From NCBI GenBank assembly GCA_025350985.1, contig JANXWU010000289.1:1-8176 (forward strand): a DNA stretch of 8,176 nt, written 5' to 3'. The position numbers and the translations under genes were made by a program. Position 1 is the stretch's first letter. Each line of letters opens with the position of its first letter. The stretch is from Spartobacteria bacterium (GTDB lineage: Bacteria; Verrucomicrobiota; Verrucomicrobiia; Chthoniobacterales; Chthoniobacteraceae). Shown one piece after another: positions 1-6,793 of the stretch. Below the pieces are notes generated by a model. That model saw nothing but the letters and a program-made list of their open reading frames with translations, searched no databases and was not told the DNA's origin.

Positions 1-960
1 TTCATCGGCTTTCGGCGCGGGAATGGTGACCTTGCCCGTCGCCGCCCACTCGGCCCCGCGCGCGAGCGTCACTTGGCAACCGAGCCCCGACATCGAGGTC
101 GCGCTGTGTCCCATCGTCGTGTGGAAAACGCGGCCTTTGCCGTAGTCGATCACCATCAGAATCGGTTCGTTCTCGCCGGTGCCGCGTTGTTCCGGCGCGG
201 AAAACGCCGTCGCGAGCACCGTGAAGTTTTTCGCGGGTCCGCGCAGCTTGGCGTAAAGCTCGTCCGAAGCGTGTTTCCATTTTGCCGGCAATCCCTTTAC
301 GATCGGGTGCTCCGGCTGCCGCGTCTCGATCACAAACTCGTGCTGCGCGCCGTACGTTCCGCCCGCCCCCGGCGTCTCGTCACGCACCAGTTTCCCGTCG
401 CGATAGCGGATCATCGGACCGTCCTTTTCACTGCGCCCGCCCCAGCCGCCGAGTCCGATCATTTCGTTGTATTCCGGCCACTGCGGGAAGGAATTGTCCG
501 CCGCATGAACCGTCACGAAGCCGCCGCCATTTTTCACGTAATCGACAAATTCCTTGCGCACTTCCTCCGGCCACATCTCGCCGTTGTAGTTGGACACGAT
601 CACGTCGTAATCGCGGAATTTCGGGTGCCACGTTTTCCACTGCTCCGTCTTCAGTTTGTCGAACGCCGTTTTCTCCTCCTGCCATTTTTTCTTCGCCTCC
701 TCGAACTTCGCCTGCTGCTCCGGCTTCGCGTCCTTCGGCGGCTTGGGCGCGGGGGGCGCGGAGACGGGCGTCGTCGTGACATCGACCGTGAACCGCCCGC
801 TCTGTTCCAGCGCGAACTTAATCCACGGCGTGGTTTCCTTCCACGCGTGATTGTTTTGCCCGTCGATAATGAGCGCCTTCAATTTCTCCGCCGCATGGAC
901 CGGTGAGAGGGCGAGGCAAAACAGGAGGGCGACGACAAAAGCGGAGCGGAGGATTTTCAT
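1..960 (-). CDS. Secreted ThuA-like domain protein, C-terminus beyond the window edge
   Basis: The frame is open for 320 codons from the ATG at 960 and runs off the left edge without a stop. The N-terminus is a typical signal peptide: a basic start (MKILR), a hydrophobic stretch at about residues 7-18, and a VHAA cleavage region near residues 21-24, so the protein is probably exported. The rest resembles the ThuA family (trehalose-utilisation type, class I glutamine-amidotransferase-like fold): [11 protein letters not shown] at 30-40, [10 protein letters not shown] at 122-131, [12 protein letters not shown] at 145-156, HPIVKGLP at 218-225, SDELY at 232-236 and [12 protein letters not shown] at 274-285. 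ThuA-like domains are common in secreted, carbohydrate-related proteins of Planctomycetes and Verrucomicrobia, but the biochemical activity is not established. An Ala/Pro/Lys-rich, highly charged insertion (about 65-112) separates the first two motif blocks. No Shine-Dalgarno sequence precedes the ATG. Family call is firm; function unknown. Confidence 0.88.
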   Translation of the reverse strand, partial: MKILRSAFVVALLFCLALSPVHAAEKLKALIIDGQNNHAWKETTPWIKFALEQSGRFTVDVTTTPVSAPPAPKPPKDAKPEQQAKFEEAKKKWQEEKTAFDKLKTEQWKTWHPKFRDYDVIVSNYNGEMWPEEVRKEFVDYVKNGGGFVTVHAADNSFPQWPEYNEMIGLGGWGGRSEKDGPMIRYRDGKLVRDETPGAGGTYGAQHEFVIETRQPEHPIVKGLPAKWKHASDELYAKLRGPAKNFTVLATAFSAPEQRGTGENEPILMVIDYGKGRVFHTTMGHSATSMSGLGCQVTLARGAEWAATGKVTIPAPKADE

Positions 961-1061
961 GTGAGTCAGTGGAATGGCGGCGGGGCGGAACGAGTTAGCA
1001 ACAATCCTAGCCACCGACGAGCCTTGGGTTTGGTCATGGCACTGTTTGAAAAAGCGCGATC

Positions 1062-1178
1062 TGTCATTCTGAGCGGAGGCTTGGCGGAGTCGAAGAATCT
1101 CTTGAGCGACCAGAAATGCAACGCGCTGGGGTTGGGTGCGAGATTCTTCCACTTCGCAGTGCTCCGGTCGGAATGACA
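1062..1178. repeat. Dispersed imperfect-palindrome repeat, copy 1
   Basis: The element begins TGTCATTC and ends GAATGACA, perfect 8-base inverted termini. Further inside, the arms GAAGAATCTC (about 1092-1101) and GAGATTCTTC (about 1140-1149) are also inverted complements, so the whole unit can fold into a long interrupted stem. Its left 43 bases (1063-1105) match 8043-8085 at 40 of 43 positions. It fills about half of the 228-base gap between the ligase stop and the ThuA-like start; I see no gene in the remaining bases of that gap. It lies 10 bases past the ligase stop, so transcripts of that gene should end in or run through this structure. Nothing in it looks protein-coding. It resembles REP- or MITE-type intergenic repeats; the mobilising enzyme is not in the window. 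Confidence 0.8.
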
Positions 1179-1188
1179 CGCGGTTGAT

Positions 1189-2664
1189 TCAAAACGAGCC
1201 ACTGACAAACCCAGCGCGTTGGTTCGTGGCGCTGGTTCGTCGTAAAAATTCCGCGGCCAGTTCGCGGCGGCTAAGTTTCCCGCGTTCGTTCACCGGGATC
1301 GCTTCGACCAGCCACACGTCTTTCGGCACCTGCCACGCGCTCAGCTTTTCCCGGCAAAACGCAAAAACCGCCTCGCGTGTCACCCCGTTTACCGCCACGC
1401 ACGCGACCGGTTCCTCGCCGCGCAACGCCGACGGCACGCCGAACACGACCACTTGTTTGACGTGGGGGAACTTCAAAAGCTCTGCCTCGATTTCGGCGGG
1501 ATTTACCTTTCGACCGGCGATGTTGATGACATCCGAAACACGGCCAGTCAGAAAAAATCCCAGCGCCGTGTGCCGCACCAGATCACCCGGAATGAAACGT
1601 CCGTCGGCGAGAGCGGCGGCTTCCGACGTGGGAAAATATCCGTCACCGACGGCGGCGCTGCGGATTTCGATTTGCGACGGCTCTCCCTCTTCCCGTGGCT
1701 TGATCGCGACATTTTTCATCGCCGTGCCGACAAAACAGTCCTCGTACTTTCGCGAATCCGAGGCGTCGTAACTGATGCCGCCGCACTCGCTCGATCCGTA
1801 GAAGACGTGAATTTTCAGACCAAAGTTTTCCGTGAAACGCGTGGCGACATTTTTTGCCAGCAGAGCGCCGGCCGAGATGCAAAGACGCAAGCGCGGCAGT
1901 GCGGGAGCGTTTTCCATTTCGGCGAACGCCTGAAAAAATACCGGCATCCCCGGAAAAACCGTCGCACCCGAGCGCGCAAGATCGCCAAGAATCGCGCGCG
2001 GCATCCGATCTTCGCTCGCCACCAGCGGCACCCCTCGACAGACCAGCGGCGTGATCAAGTTGCTGAAGCCGTACGAATGCGAAAACGGAATCACCCCGAA
2101 GTTCACGTCGTCGCGCGTCAGACCCATCGTCTCGCAAATGTTGTCGCAATCGGCGACGAGCTGTTTGCTGCGAAAGCAAATCGCCCGCGGCGCGGCGGTG
2201 GTGCCGGAGGTCAGCTTGAGGAAGTCGCAGTCGAGGGTGGATGGTGGGACGACTCGCCCCCGCTCCGACGGTCCCGATTTCTCTGCGCCACCACGGCGGA
2301 CGGCGGAGATGACCAGCTCGCCTTCGCGCACTTCGATCAGCGCGGCGACGCGGCAGATGACGAGCACGGCTTCGAGTTCCGTTTTCCCCATGTGCCTTCC
2401 GAGCGGCAGCGGGATGGCGTTGGCCCGTCGGCACGCGATGAGCAGCGCGGGCCAGTGCTCGCTGTTGCCGATTTGAATGGCGATCACCGAGCCAGCCGGA
2501 AATGGCGCAAGCCGATCGACGAGCGTGTTCGCCTCCGCATCGATGTCCGAAAACGTCCTCAGCGATTCACCGCGCGTCGAATAGATCGCCGCGTCGCCCG
2601 CGCGCGCCGCCAGCGTTTTTCCCCAAGCGCCCAGAATCGCGTCAATTTCGTTTGCACTGCTCAT
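1189..2664 (-). CDS. Adenylate-forming enzyme (acyl-CoA synthetase / AMP-ligase, ANL superfamily)
   Basis: A 491-residue protein from the ATG at 2664 to TGA at 1189-1191. ANL core motifs appear in order: P-loop-like [10 protein letters not shown] (152-161), substrate-region SAGALL (264-269), YGSSE (289-293), GDLV with the ribose-binding Asp (360-363), hinge motif [14 protein letters not shown] (374-387) and C-terminal GKLSR with the expected catalytic Lys463. It should activate a carboxylic acid as an acyl-AMP; whether it passes the acyl group to CoA or a carrier protein cannot be told, since no carrier protein or pathway gene lies nearby. Length (about 490) fits MenE-like and short acyl-CoA ligases. 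The P-loop-like motif is odd: AAPRA replaces the usual GxPKG. The frame stays open far upstream across the antisense of prfA, but homology-like sequence begins only here. The gene starts 33 bases from the divergent rpmE. Confidence 0.88.
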   Translation of the reverse strand: MSSANEIDAILGAWGKTLAARAGDAAIYSTRGESLRTFSDIDAEANTLVDRLAPFPAGSVIAIQIGNSEHWPALLIACRRANAIPLPLGRHMGKTELEAVLVICRVAALIEVREGELVISAVRRGGAEKSGPSERGRVVPPSTLDCDFLKLTSGTTAAPRAICFRSKQLVADCDNICETMGLTRDDVNFGVIPFSHSYGFSNLITPLVCRGVPLVASEDRMPRAILGDLARSGATVFPGMPVFFQAFAEMENAPALPRLRLCISAGALLAKNVATRFTENFGLKIHVFYGSSECGGISYDASDSRKYEDCFVGTAMKNVAIKPREEGEPSQIEIRSAAVGDGYFPTSEAAALADGRFIPGDLVRHTALGFFLTGRVSDVINIAGRKVNPAEIEAELLKFPHVKQVVVFGVPSALRGEEPVACVAVNGVTREAVFAFCREKLSAWQVPKDVWLVEAIPVNERGKLSRRELAAEFLRRTSATNQRAGFVSGSF

Positions 2665-2697
2665 CGTGTCGGCTACTGTTACGTCCCTTTTTTCACC

Positions 2698-2928
2698 ATG
2701 AAAGCGGATATTCATCCCAAGTACGTCGAGTCCAACATCGCCTGCGCCTGCGGCGCGGTTTACAAAACGCGCTCCACGCGCAAAGACCTGCGCATCGGCA
2801 TTTGCGCCGCCTGCCACCCCTTCTTCACGGGCGAGCACAAGTTCGTCGATACCGCAGGGCGCATCGAGAAATTCCAGCGTCGTTACGGCGCGGGAAAAAC
2901 GGCGCGCGGCGGCAAGACCGCAGCCTAG
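2698..2928 (+). CDS. rpmE: 50S ribosomal protein L31 (zinc-binding type)
   Basis: A 76-residue basic protein of the large ribosomal subunit. It starts MKADIHPKY, the classic L31 opening, and carries the four zinc-ligand cysteines of the C+ form: C16 and C18 (CACG) and C36 and C39 ([10 protein letters not shown]). These match the bL31 family, whose typical length is 65-85 residues. The C-terminus is a Gly/Lys/Arg-rich tail. The ATG at 2698 is the only sensible start; no Shine-Dalgarno sequence precedes it, the upstream bases being pyrimidine-rich (CCCTTTTTTCACC). Only 33 bases separate it from the ligase start on the other strand, so its promoter must overlap the 5' end of that gene; a weak TTTGCA (2651) to TACTGT (2674) pair with 17-base spacing is a poor candidate. 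It ends in UAG, read only by RF1, whose gene follows after a hairpin. Confidence 0.97.
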   Translation: MKADIHPKYVESNIACACGAVYKTRSTRKDLRIGICAACHPFFTGEHKFVDTAGRIEKFQRRYGAGKTARGGKTAA

Positions 2929-2947
2929 CTCGAGTTCGATTTTCCGG

Positions 2948-2991
2948 CAGCCGGTTTCCGTGAACTCACGGGAACCGGCTGTCTGTTTTTT
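2948..2991 (+). terminator. Intrinsic-terminator hairpin between rpmE and prfA, abutting the prfA start
   Basis: Bases 2948-2962 pair with 2967-2981 over 15 base pairs (one G-U, T2957 with G2972), closing an AACT loop. TCTGTTTTTT follows at 2982-2991, giving the classic stem plus U-tract of a Rho-independent terminator read on the plus strand. It sits 19 bases after the rpmE stop, as expected for an rpmE terminator. What is odd is that the last T of the tract (2991) is immediately followed by the prfA ATG (2992), so the same bases occupy the place of the prfA ribosome binding site. On the minus strand no T-run follows the stem, so it is not a bidirectional terminator. Confidence 0.8.
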
Positions 2992-4071
2992 ATGGACTTC
3001 GCACCTCTCATCGAACGAAAAGCCGAGCGCTTCCGCGAACTCGAAGCTGCCATCGCCGAGCCGGATTTTTTTAACAATCCGCAAAAAGCGCGCGAACTGA
3101 TGCGTGAACACACGCGGCTGAAGGAACTCGTCGCGCTGTGGGAAGTGCTGCAAAAAGCCGAGGCTGAACTGCACGACAACACGGAACTCGGGCAATCGAA
3201 CGACGCCGAAATGGCGGAGATGGCGAAGGCGGAAATTCCGGCGCTCGAACAGCGAATCGCGGAAACCAAAACCAAAATCCAACTCGCCCTTCTGCCCCCC
3301 GATCCGAACGAAGACCGCGACGCGATCGTGGAAATTCGCGCGGGCACGGGCGGCAACGAAGCAGCCCTTTTCGCCGCCGATCTTTACCGGATGTACTGCC
3401 GGTTCGCCGAGCGGCGTGGTTTCAAAATCGAGCAACTCGAAAGCAACCCGTCGGAACTGGGCGGCGTGAAAGAGGTCATTTTCCGTGCGAGCGGGCCGCA
3501 GGTTTTTCGCGAGATGAAATATGAAAGCGGCGTGCATCGCGTGCAGCGCGTTCCGGCGACCGAGGCCCAGGGCCGCATTCACACGTCCGCCGCGACGGTG
3601 GCGGTGCTGCCAGAAGCCGAGGAAGTCGATCTCGAGTTGAAGCCCGAGGAAATCCGCATCGAAGTCTGCCGCGCGGGGGGGCCCGGCGGGCAGGGCGTCA
3701 ACACGACCGACTCCGCGGTGCAAGTCATGCACATCCCGACCGGCATGATCGTGCGCTGTCAGGACGGGCGCAGTCAGCAGAAGAACAAGGTAAAAGCGCT
3801 CAACATTTTGCGGTCGCGCTTGCTGGAAAAAAAGCAGCGTGAGGAGTCGGAAAAATACGACGCCAACCGCAAGAGCCAAATCGGTTCCGGCGATCGTTCG
3901 GAAAAAATCCGCACCTATAACTATCCGCAAAACCGCGTCACCGACCACCGCATCGGTCTGACGATTTACAGCCTCGACCGGTTCATCGAAGGCGACCTCG
4001 ACGAGATGATGAAGGGCCTGCAAAACGCCGACATGCAGGAGCGGCTGCAAGAAGTGAACGTCGCCGCGTAA
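2992..4071 (+). CDS. prfA: Peptide chain release factor 1 (RF1)
   Basis: A 359-residue class I release factor that reads UAA and UAG and triggers hydrolysis of peptidyl-tRNA. The codon-recognition PxT motif of RF1 is PAT at 188-190 inside RVPATEAQGRIHTSA; RF2 would have SPF. The catalytic GGQ is at 232-234 in AGGPGGQGVNTTDSAV. The N-terminal helical domain and the EIRAGTGGNEAALFA block (114-128) are also typical, and length matches the family (about 355-360). The ATG at 2992 fits the expected N-terminus; no other start upstream is credible. There is no ribosome binding site: the preceding bases are the U-tract and stem of a strong hairpin, which suggests hairpin-dependent control, leaderless initiation or coupling to upstream translation. 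The frame is the same as rpmE and no stop lies between them after the rpmE UAG. prmC follows after 8 bases. Confidence 0.98.
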   Translation: MDFAPLIERKAERFRELEAAIAEPDFFNNPQKARELMREHTRLKELVALWEVLQKAEAELHDNTELGQSNDAEMAEMAKAEIPALEQRIAETKTKIQLALLPPDPNEDRDAIVEIRAGTGGNEAALFAADLYRMYCRFAERRGFKIEQLESNPSELGGVKEVIFRASGPQVFREMKYESGVHRVQRVPATEAQGRIHTSAATVAVLPEAEEVDLELKPEEIRIEVCRAGGPGGQGVNTTDSAVQVMHIPTGMIVRCQDGRSQQKNKVKALNILRSRLLEKKQREESEKYDANRKSQIGSGDRSEKIRTYNYPQNRVTDHRIGLTIYSLDRFIEGDLDEMMKGLQNADMQERLQEVNVAA

Positions 4072-4079
4072 TCGGAAAA

Positions 4080-4925
4080 ATGAGCAAGACGCTGCTCGAA
4101 GTTCTGCAAGCGACGACGGCGTATTTTCACAAAAACGGCGTCGAAAGTGCGAGGCTCAACGCGGAACATCTGCTGGCGCACTCGCTGCAATGCCGGCGGC
4201 TTGACCTGTATCTGCAATTCGACCGGCCGCTCGGCGATGCTGAACTGGAGCCGCTTCGCGAGCGGGTAAAAAAGCGCGCGCAAGGTGTGCCGTTGCAACA
4301 TTTGCTCGGAACCTCGGAGTTTTTTGGACGCGTCTTTGCCAGCGATGCCCGCGCCTTGATTCCCCGGCCGGAGACGGAGCAACTCGTGGAGTTGGTTTTG
4401 AAATTCAGAGCAGAACTGGCGGGTGGCGCGATCCTCGACCTCGGTGTGGGCAGCGGCGTAATCGCTCTCACGCTCGCGGCTGAGTGGCCGGAAGCCCAGA
4501 TTCACGCGATCGACATTTCGCCGGATGCGCTCGGGCTGGCGCGAGAAAACGCCAAGCGGCTGGGCTTGCTGGAACGCGTCACGTTTTCAGAGAGCGACCT
4601 GTTTGAAAAGGTGGACGGGAGCTACGATCTCATCGTGGCAAACTTGCCTTACATTGCCCGTGCGACGATCCCGACGCTGGCCCGCGAAGTCCGGCACGAC
4701 CCGCGAACGGCGCTGGACGGCGGAGATAGCGGCGACGAAATTTTGTTGCGCTTGATCGTCGATGCGACGACACATTTCCGCCCCGGCGGACGCCTCGCGA
4801 TCGAGATCGGCCACGACCAGTCCGCGCGGCTCGCGGACGCACTCGCACGCAACGGCTACCACGACATCGAATGCCAGACCGATCACCAGGGTGTGCAGCG
4901 ATTTCTCCTCGCAAAATATGGATAA
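4080..4925 (+). CDS. prmC: Release factor glutamine N5-methyltransferase
   Basis: A 281-residue SAM-dependent methyltransferase (PrmC/HemK family) that methylates the glutamine of the release-factor GGQ loop, so its substrate is the product of the gene just upstream. Visible features are the helical N-terminal substrate-binding region (about 1-75), the PrmC signature IPRPETE at 94-100, the SAM-binding motif DLGVGSG at 120-126, and an acidic strand end at D145 (AIDIS). The catalytic motif is NLPY at 188-191, where most PrmC proteins have NPPY; Asn, the second Pro and Tyr are kept. Length is normal for the family (about 275-290). It begins 8 bases after prfA with only a weak GGA near the ATG and overlaps murA by 8 bases, so all three are probably co-transcribed and translationally coupled. 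Confidence 0.95.
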   Translation: MSKTLLEVLQATTAYFHKNGVESARLNAEHLLAHSLQCRRLDLYLQFDRPLGDAELEPLRERVKKRAQGVPLQHLLGTSEFFGRVFASDARALIPRPETEQLVELVLKFRAELAGGAILDLGVGSGVIALTLAAEWPEAQIHAIDISPDALGLARENAKRLGLLERVTFSESDLFEKVDGSYDLIVANLPYIARATIPTLAREVRHDPRTALDGGDSGDEILLRLIVDATTHFRPGGRLAIEIGHDQSARLADALARNGYHDIECQTDHQGVQRFLLAKYG

Positions 4926-6177
4926 GATTCTAGTTCACGGCGGCTCCAAACTCTCGGGCTCCGTCACGATCAGCGGCTCGAAAAACTCCGCGCTGCCGAT
5001 CCTCGCGGCGACGTTGCTGACCCGCGAGGAGTGCGTCATTCATCGCGTCCCGGACTTGAGCGACATTCATTACATGCTCCAAATTCTCGCCTCGCTGGGC
5101 GCGGAAGTGGAGCGCGCGAGCGGCACGGTGACGGTGCGAGCGGACGCCGTGAAAACCGTGGCGCCCTACGAAATCGTCCGAAAGATGCGGGCTTCGGTTT
5201 GCGTGCTTGGGCCGCTGCTGGGGCGGGAAAAGGAGGCGACGGTTTCGCTGCCGGGCGGCTGCGTCATCGGCGACCGCCCCATTGATTTGCACTTGAAAGG
5301 CTTCGAGGCGCTCGGCGCGCAGCACCGCATCGACGCGGGCAACGTGAAAGTTTTCGCCAGCGAACTGCGCGGCGGCACGATGAACCTGCGCGGAAAACTC
5401 GGCCCGACCGTGCTCGGCACCGACAACGTCATGATGGCCGCCGTCCTCGCTGAGGGCACCACGGTGATCGAAAGCGCAGCCGCAGAGCCGGAGGTGGTGG
5501 ACCTCGCCAACTTCCTCATCGCGATGGGCGCGAAGATCGAAGGCGCCGGCACGCGGCGCATCATCATTGAGGGCGTCAAGGAGTTGCACGGCGCGGAACA
5601 TTCGGTGATCCCCGACCGGATCGAGGCGGGCACATTTCTCGTGGCCGGCGCGATTGCGGGGACGGAGGTCACGTTGCGTCGGGTCAATCCCGAGCATGTC
5701 GTCGCCGTCACCGACAAACTTGTTGAAGCGGGATACCGCATCGAGTCCCAACGCGATCGGATGACGATTCACGGCAACGGCGATCCCAAGGCACTCCAAC
5801 TCATGACCGAGCCATTTCCCGGTTTTCCCACCGACATGCAGGCGCAATTCTGCGCGCTCCTTTCACGAACGTCGGGTAATTCCACCATCACCGAGACGAT
5901 TTTTCCGCAACGTTTCATGCACGTCTCGGAACTCAAGCGCATGGGCGCAAACATCCAGCTCGAAGGCGCGACCGCGATCATCGCCGGAGTCGAGCGACTC
6001 AGCGGCGCGCCGGTGATGGCGAGTGACCTGCGCGCTTCCGCAGCCCTGGTTCTGGCAGGGTTGCAGGCTGAAGGCGTGACCGAGATCAACCGGGTTTATC
6101 ACATCGATCGCGGTTACGAACTGATTGATGAAAAACTGAACGCACTCGGCGCGCACATCGAACGCGTGAAGGCGTAG
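4918..6177 (+). CDS. murA: UDP-N-acetylglucosamine 1-carboxyvinyltransferase
   Basis: A 419-residue cytoplasmic enzyme that transfers enolpyruvate from PEP to UDP-GlcNAc, the first committed step of peptidoglycan synthesis. Key residues fall almost exactly at E. coli numbering: K22 and N23 (SGSKNSALP), R91 (MRAS), the catalytic Cys115 in PGGCVIGDRPID, and D306 in GFPTDMQAQF, equivalent to E. coli D305. Since Cys115 is present rather than Asp, the enzyme would be expected to be of the fosfomycin-sensitive type. The start at 4918 gives MDKILVHGG, which matches the family; the frame is open further upstream but that stretch is prmC in another frame. The start codon overlaps the end of prmC by 8 bases and no ribosome binding site is visible, so translation is probably coupled. 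It ends 16 bases from the convergent SprT-like gene with no obvious terminator. Confidence 0.97.
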   Translation: MDKILVHGGSKLSGSVTISGSKNSALPILAATLLTREECVIHRVPDLSDIHYMLQILASLGAEVERASGTVTVRADAVKTVAPYEIVRKMRASVCVLGPLLGREKEATVSLPGGCVIGDRPIDLHLKGFEALGAQHRIDAGNVKVFASELRGGTMNLRGKLGPTVLGTDNVMMAAVLAEGTTVIESAAAEPEVVDLANFLIAMGAKIEGAGTRRIIIEGVKELHGAEHSVIPDRIEAGTFLVAGAIAGTEVTLRRVNPEHVVAVTDKLVEAGYRIESQRDRMTIHGNGDPKALQLMTEPFPGFPTDMQAQFCALLSRTSGNSTITETIFPQRFMHVSELKRMGANIQLEGATAIIAGVERLSGAPVMASDLRASAALVLAGLQAEGVTEINRVYHIDRGYELIDEKLNALGAHIERVKA

Positions 6178-6193
6178 CTTCGAGAAAACGCCG

Positions 6194-6787
6194 CTACAAC
6201 GCGCGCCACTTCTCCAACCGAAATTGTTCGTCGTAGCGCCCGCGATTGTGCCGGCGGCAACAGACCAAACACGCCACCCGACGACGAAAAGGGCGCACGC
6301 GTTTGACTTCGAGTTTGCACGCGGGGCAGCGGTAAAAATGTTTGCGCACGACGTGCCGGCGCGGCAGCGGCAGATTGTGGCAGCGCGTTTCATCGGCAAG
6401 GCCAAGGTCGTGGCACGCCTGCCTCCACTCCGTGCCGTGGGGCTCGATGCGGCGGCGGCCCGCGCGATGTTTTGCGAGCAGATGCGCGAGCTCGTGTTTG
6501 AGCGTGCGCAGCACTTCGTCGCCGCTGATTTCACGCAGCTTCGGATTCAACTGAACGAGCGCTTGCGCGTAATTCGCCGTCCCCGCCGTCGAGCGCAGGC
6601 GCGGGTTCCAGCGGATTTGCACCCCCTCCGCCAGCGCGTCGCAGCCGACTTGGCGCAGCAGATCACGCGCAATTTCCGAGAGCGCCACGTCCTCGTTTTT
6701 CGCGGGGGATTTTTCCGCCGGCGACGGTCGTGGCATGATCGCGGTGCGGAAGCGCGCCGTGAGATTTGAGAAAAAATCCAGTTGCAT
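6194..6787 (-). CDS. SprT-like zinc metalloprotease-fold protein
   Basis: A 197-residue protein with the zincin motif HELAH at 98-102 and a likely third zinc ligand H117 in HGTEW, the arrangement of SprT/Spartan-like domains. A C-terminal zinc ribbon follows: CxxC at 154/157 and again at 173/176, with an extra Cys177. Eukaryotic SPRTN with this fold cleaves DNA-protein crosslinks; the role of most bacterial SprT-like proteins is not settled, so protease activity is inferred. No signal peptide or membrane segment is seen; it is very Arg-rich. The ATG at 6787 lies 6 bases after the cysteine desulfurase stop, giving a tight operon-like junction; an internal ATG at 6736 (residue 18) is an alternative start that would keep all motifs. 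It is convergent with murA. Confidence 0.85.
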   Translation of the reverse strand: MQLDFFSNLTARFRTAIMPRPSPAEKSPAKNEDVALSEIARDLLRQVGCDALAEGVQIRWNPRLRSTAGTANYAQALVQLNPKLREISGDEVLRTLKHELAHLLAKHRAGRRRIEPHGTEWRQACHDLGLADETRCHNLPLPRRHVVRKHFYRCPACKLEVKRVRPFRRRVACLVCCRRHNRGRYDEQFRLEKWRAL

Positions 6788-6793
6788 CCGAGG

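Noticed and set aside
73..906. Open plus-strand frame of 277 codons opposite the ThuA-like gene
   Set aside because: Arg/Leu-rich composition with no recognisable motif; it is the antisense shadow of a gene with signal peptide and clear ThuA-like blocks.
961..1208. Short open frames on both strands over repeat copy 1 (71 and 80 codons)
   Set aside because: They consist mostly of the palindromic repeat and its flanks; no ribosome binding site and no protein-like motif.
1453..2697. Plus-strand frame running through the antisense of the ligase into rpmE
   Set aside because: Only the last 76 codons (L31) look like a real protein; the rest is Arg-rich shadow of the ligase.
2665..4050. Upstream continuation of the ligase frame to a total of 953 codons across the antisense of prfA
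   Set aside because: The extension is the complement of rpmE and prfA coding sequence, both unmistakable; similarity to adenylate-forming enzymes begins only after the ATG at 2664.
6174..6197. GTAGC/GCTAC inverted repeat spanning the two convergent stop codons of murA and the SprT-like gene
   Set aside because: Five base pairs, a 14-base loop and no T-run on either side; it arises from two facing TAG codons and is not a credible terminator.
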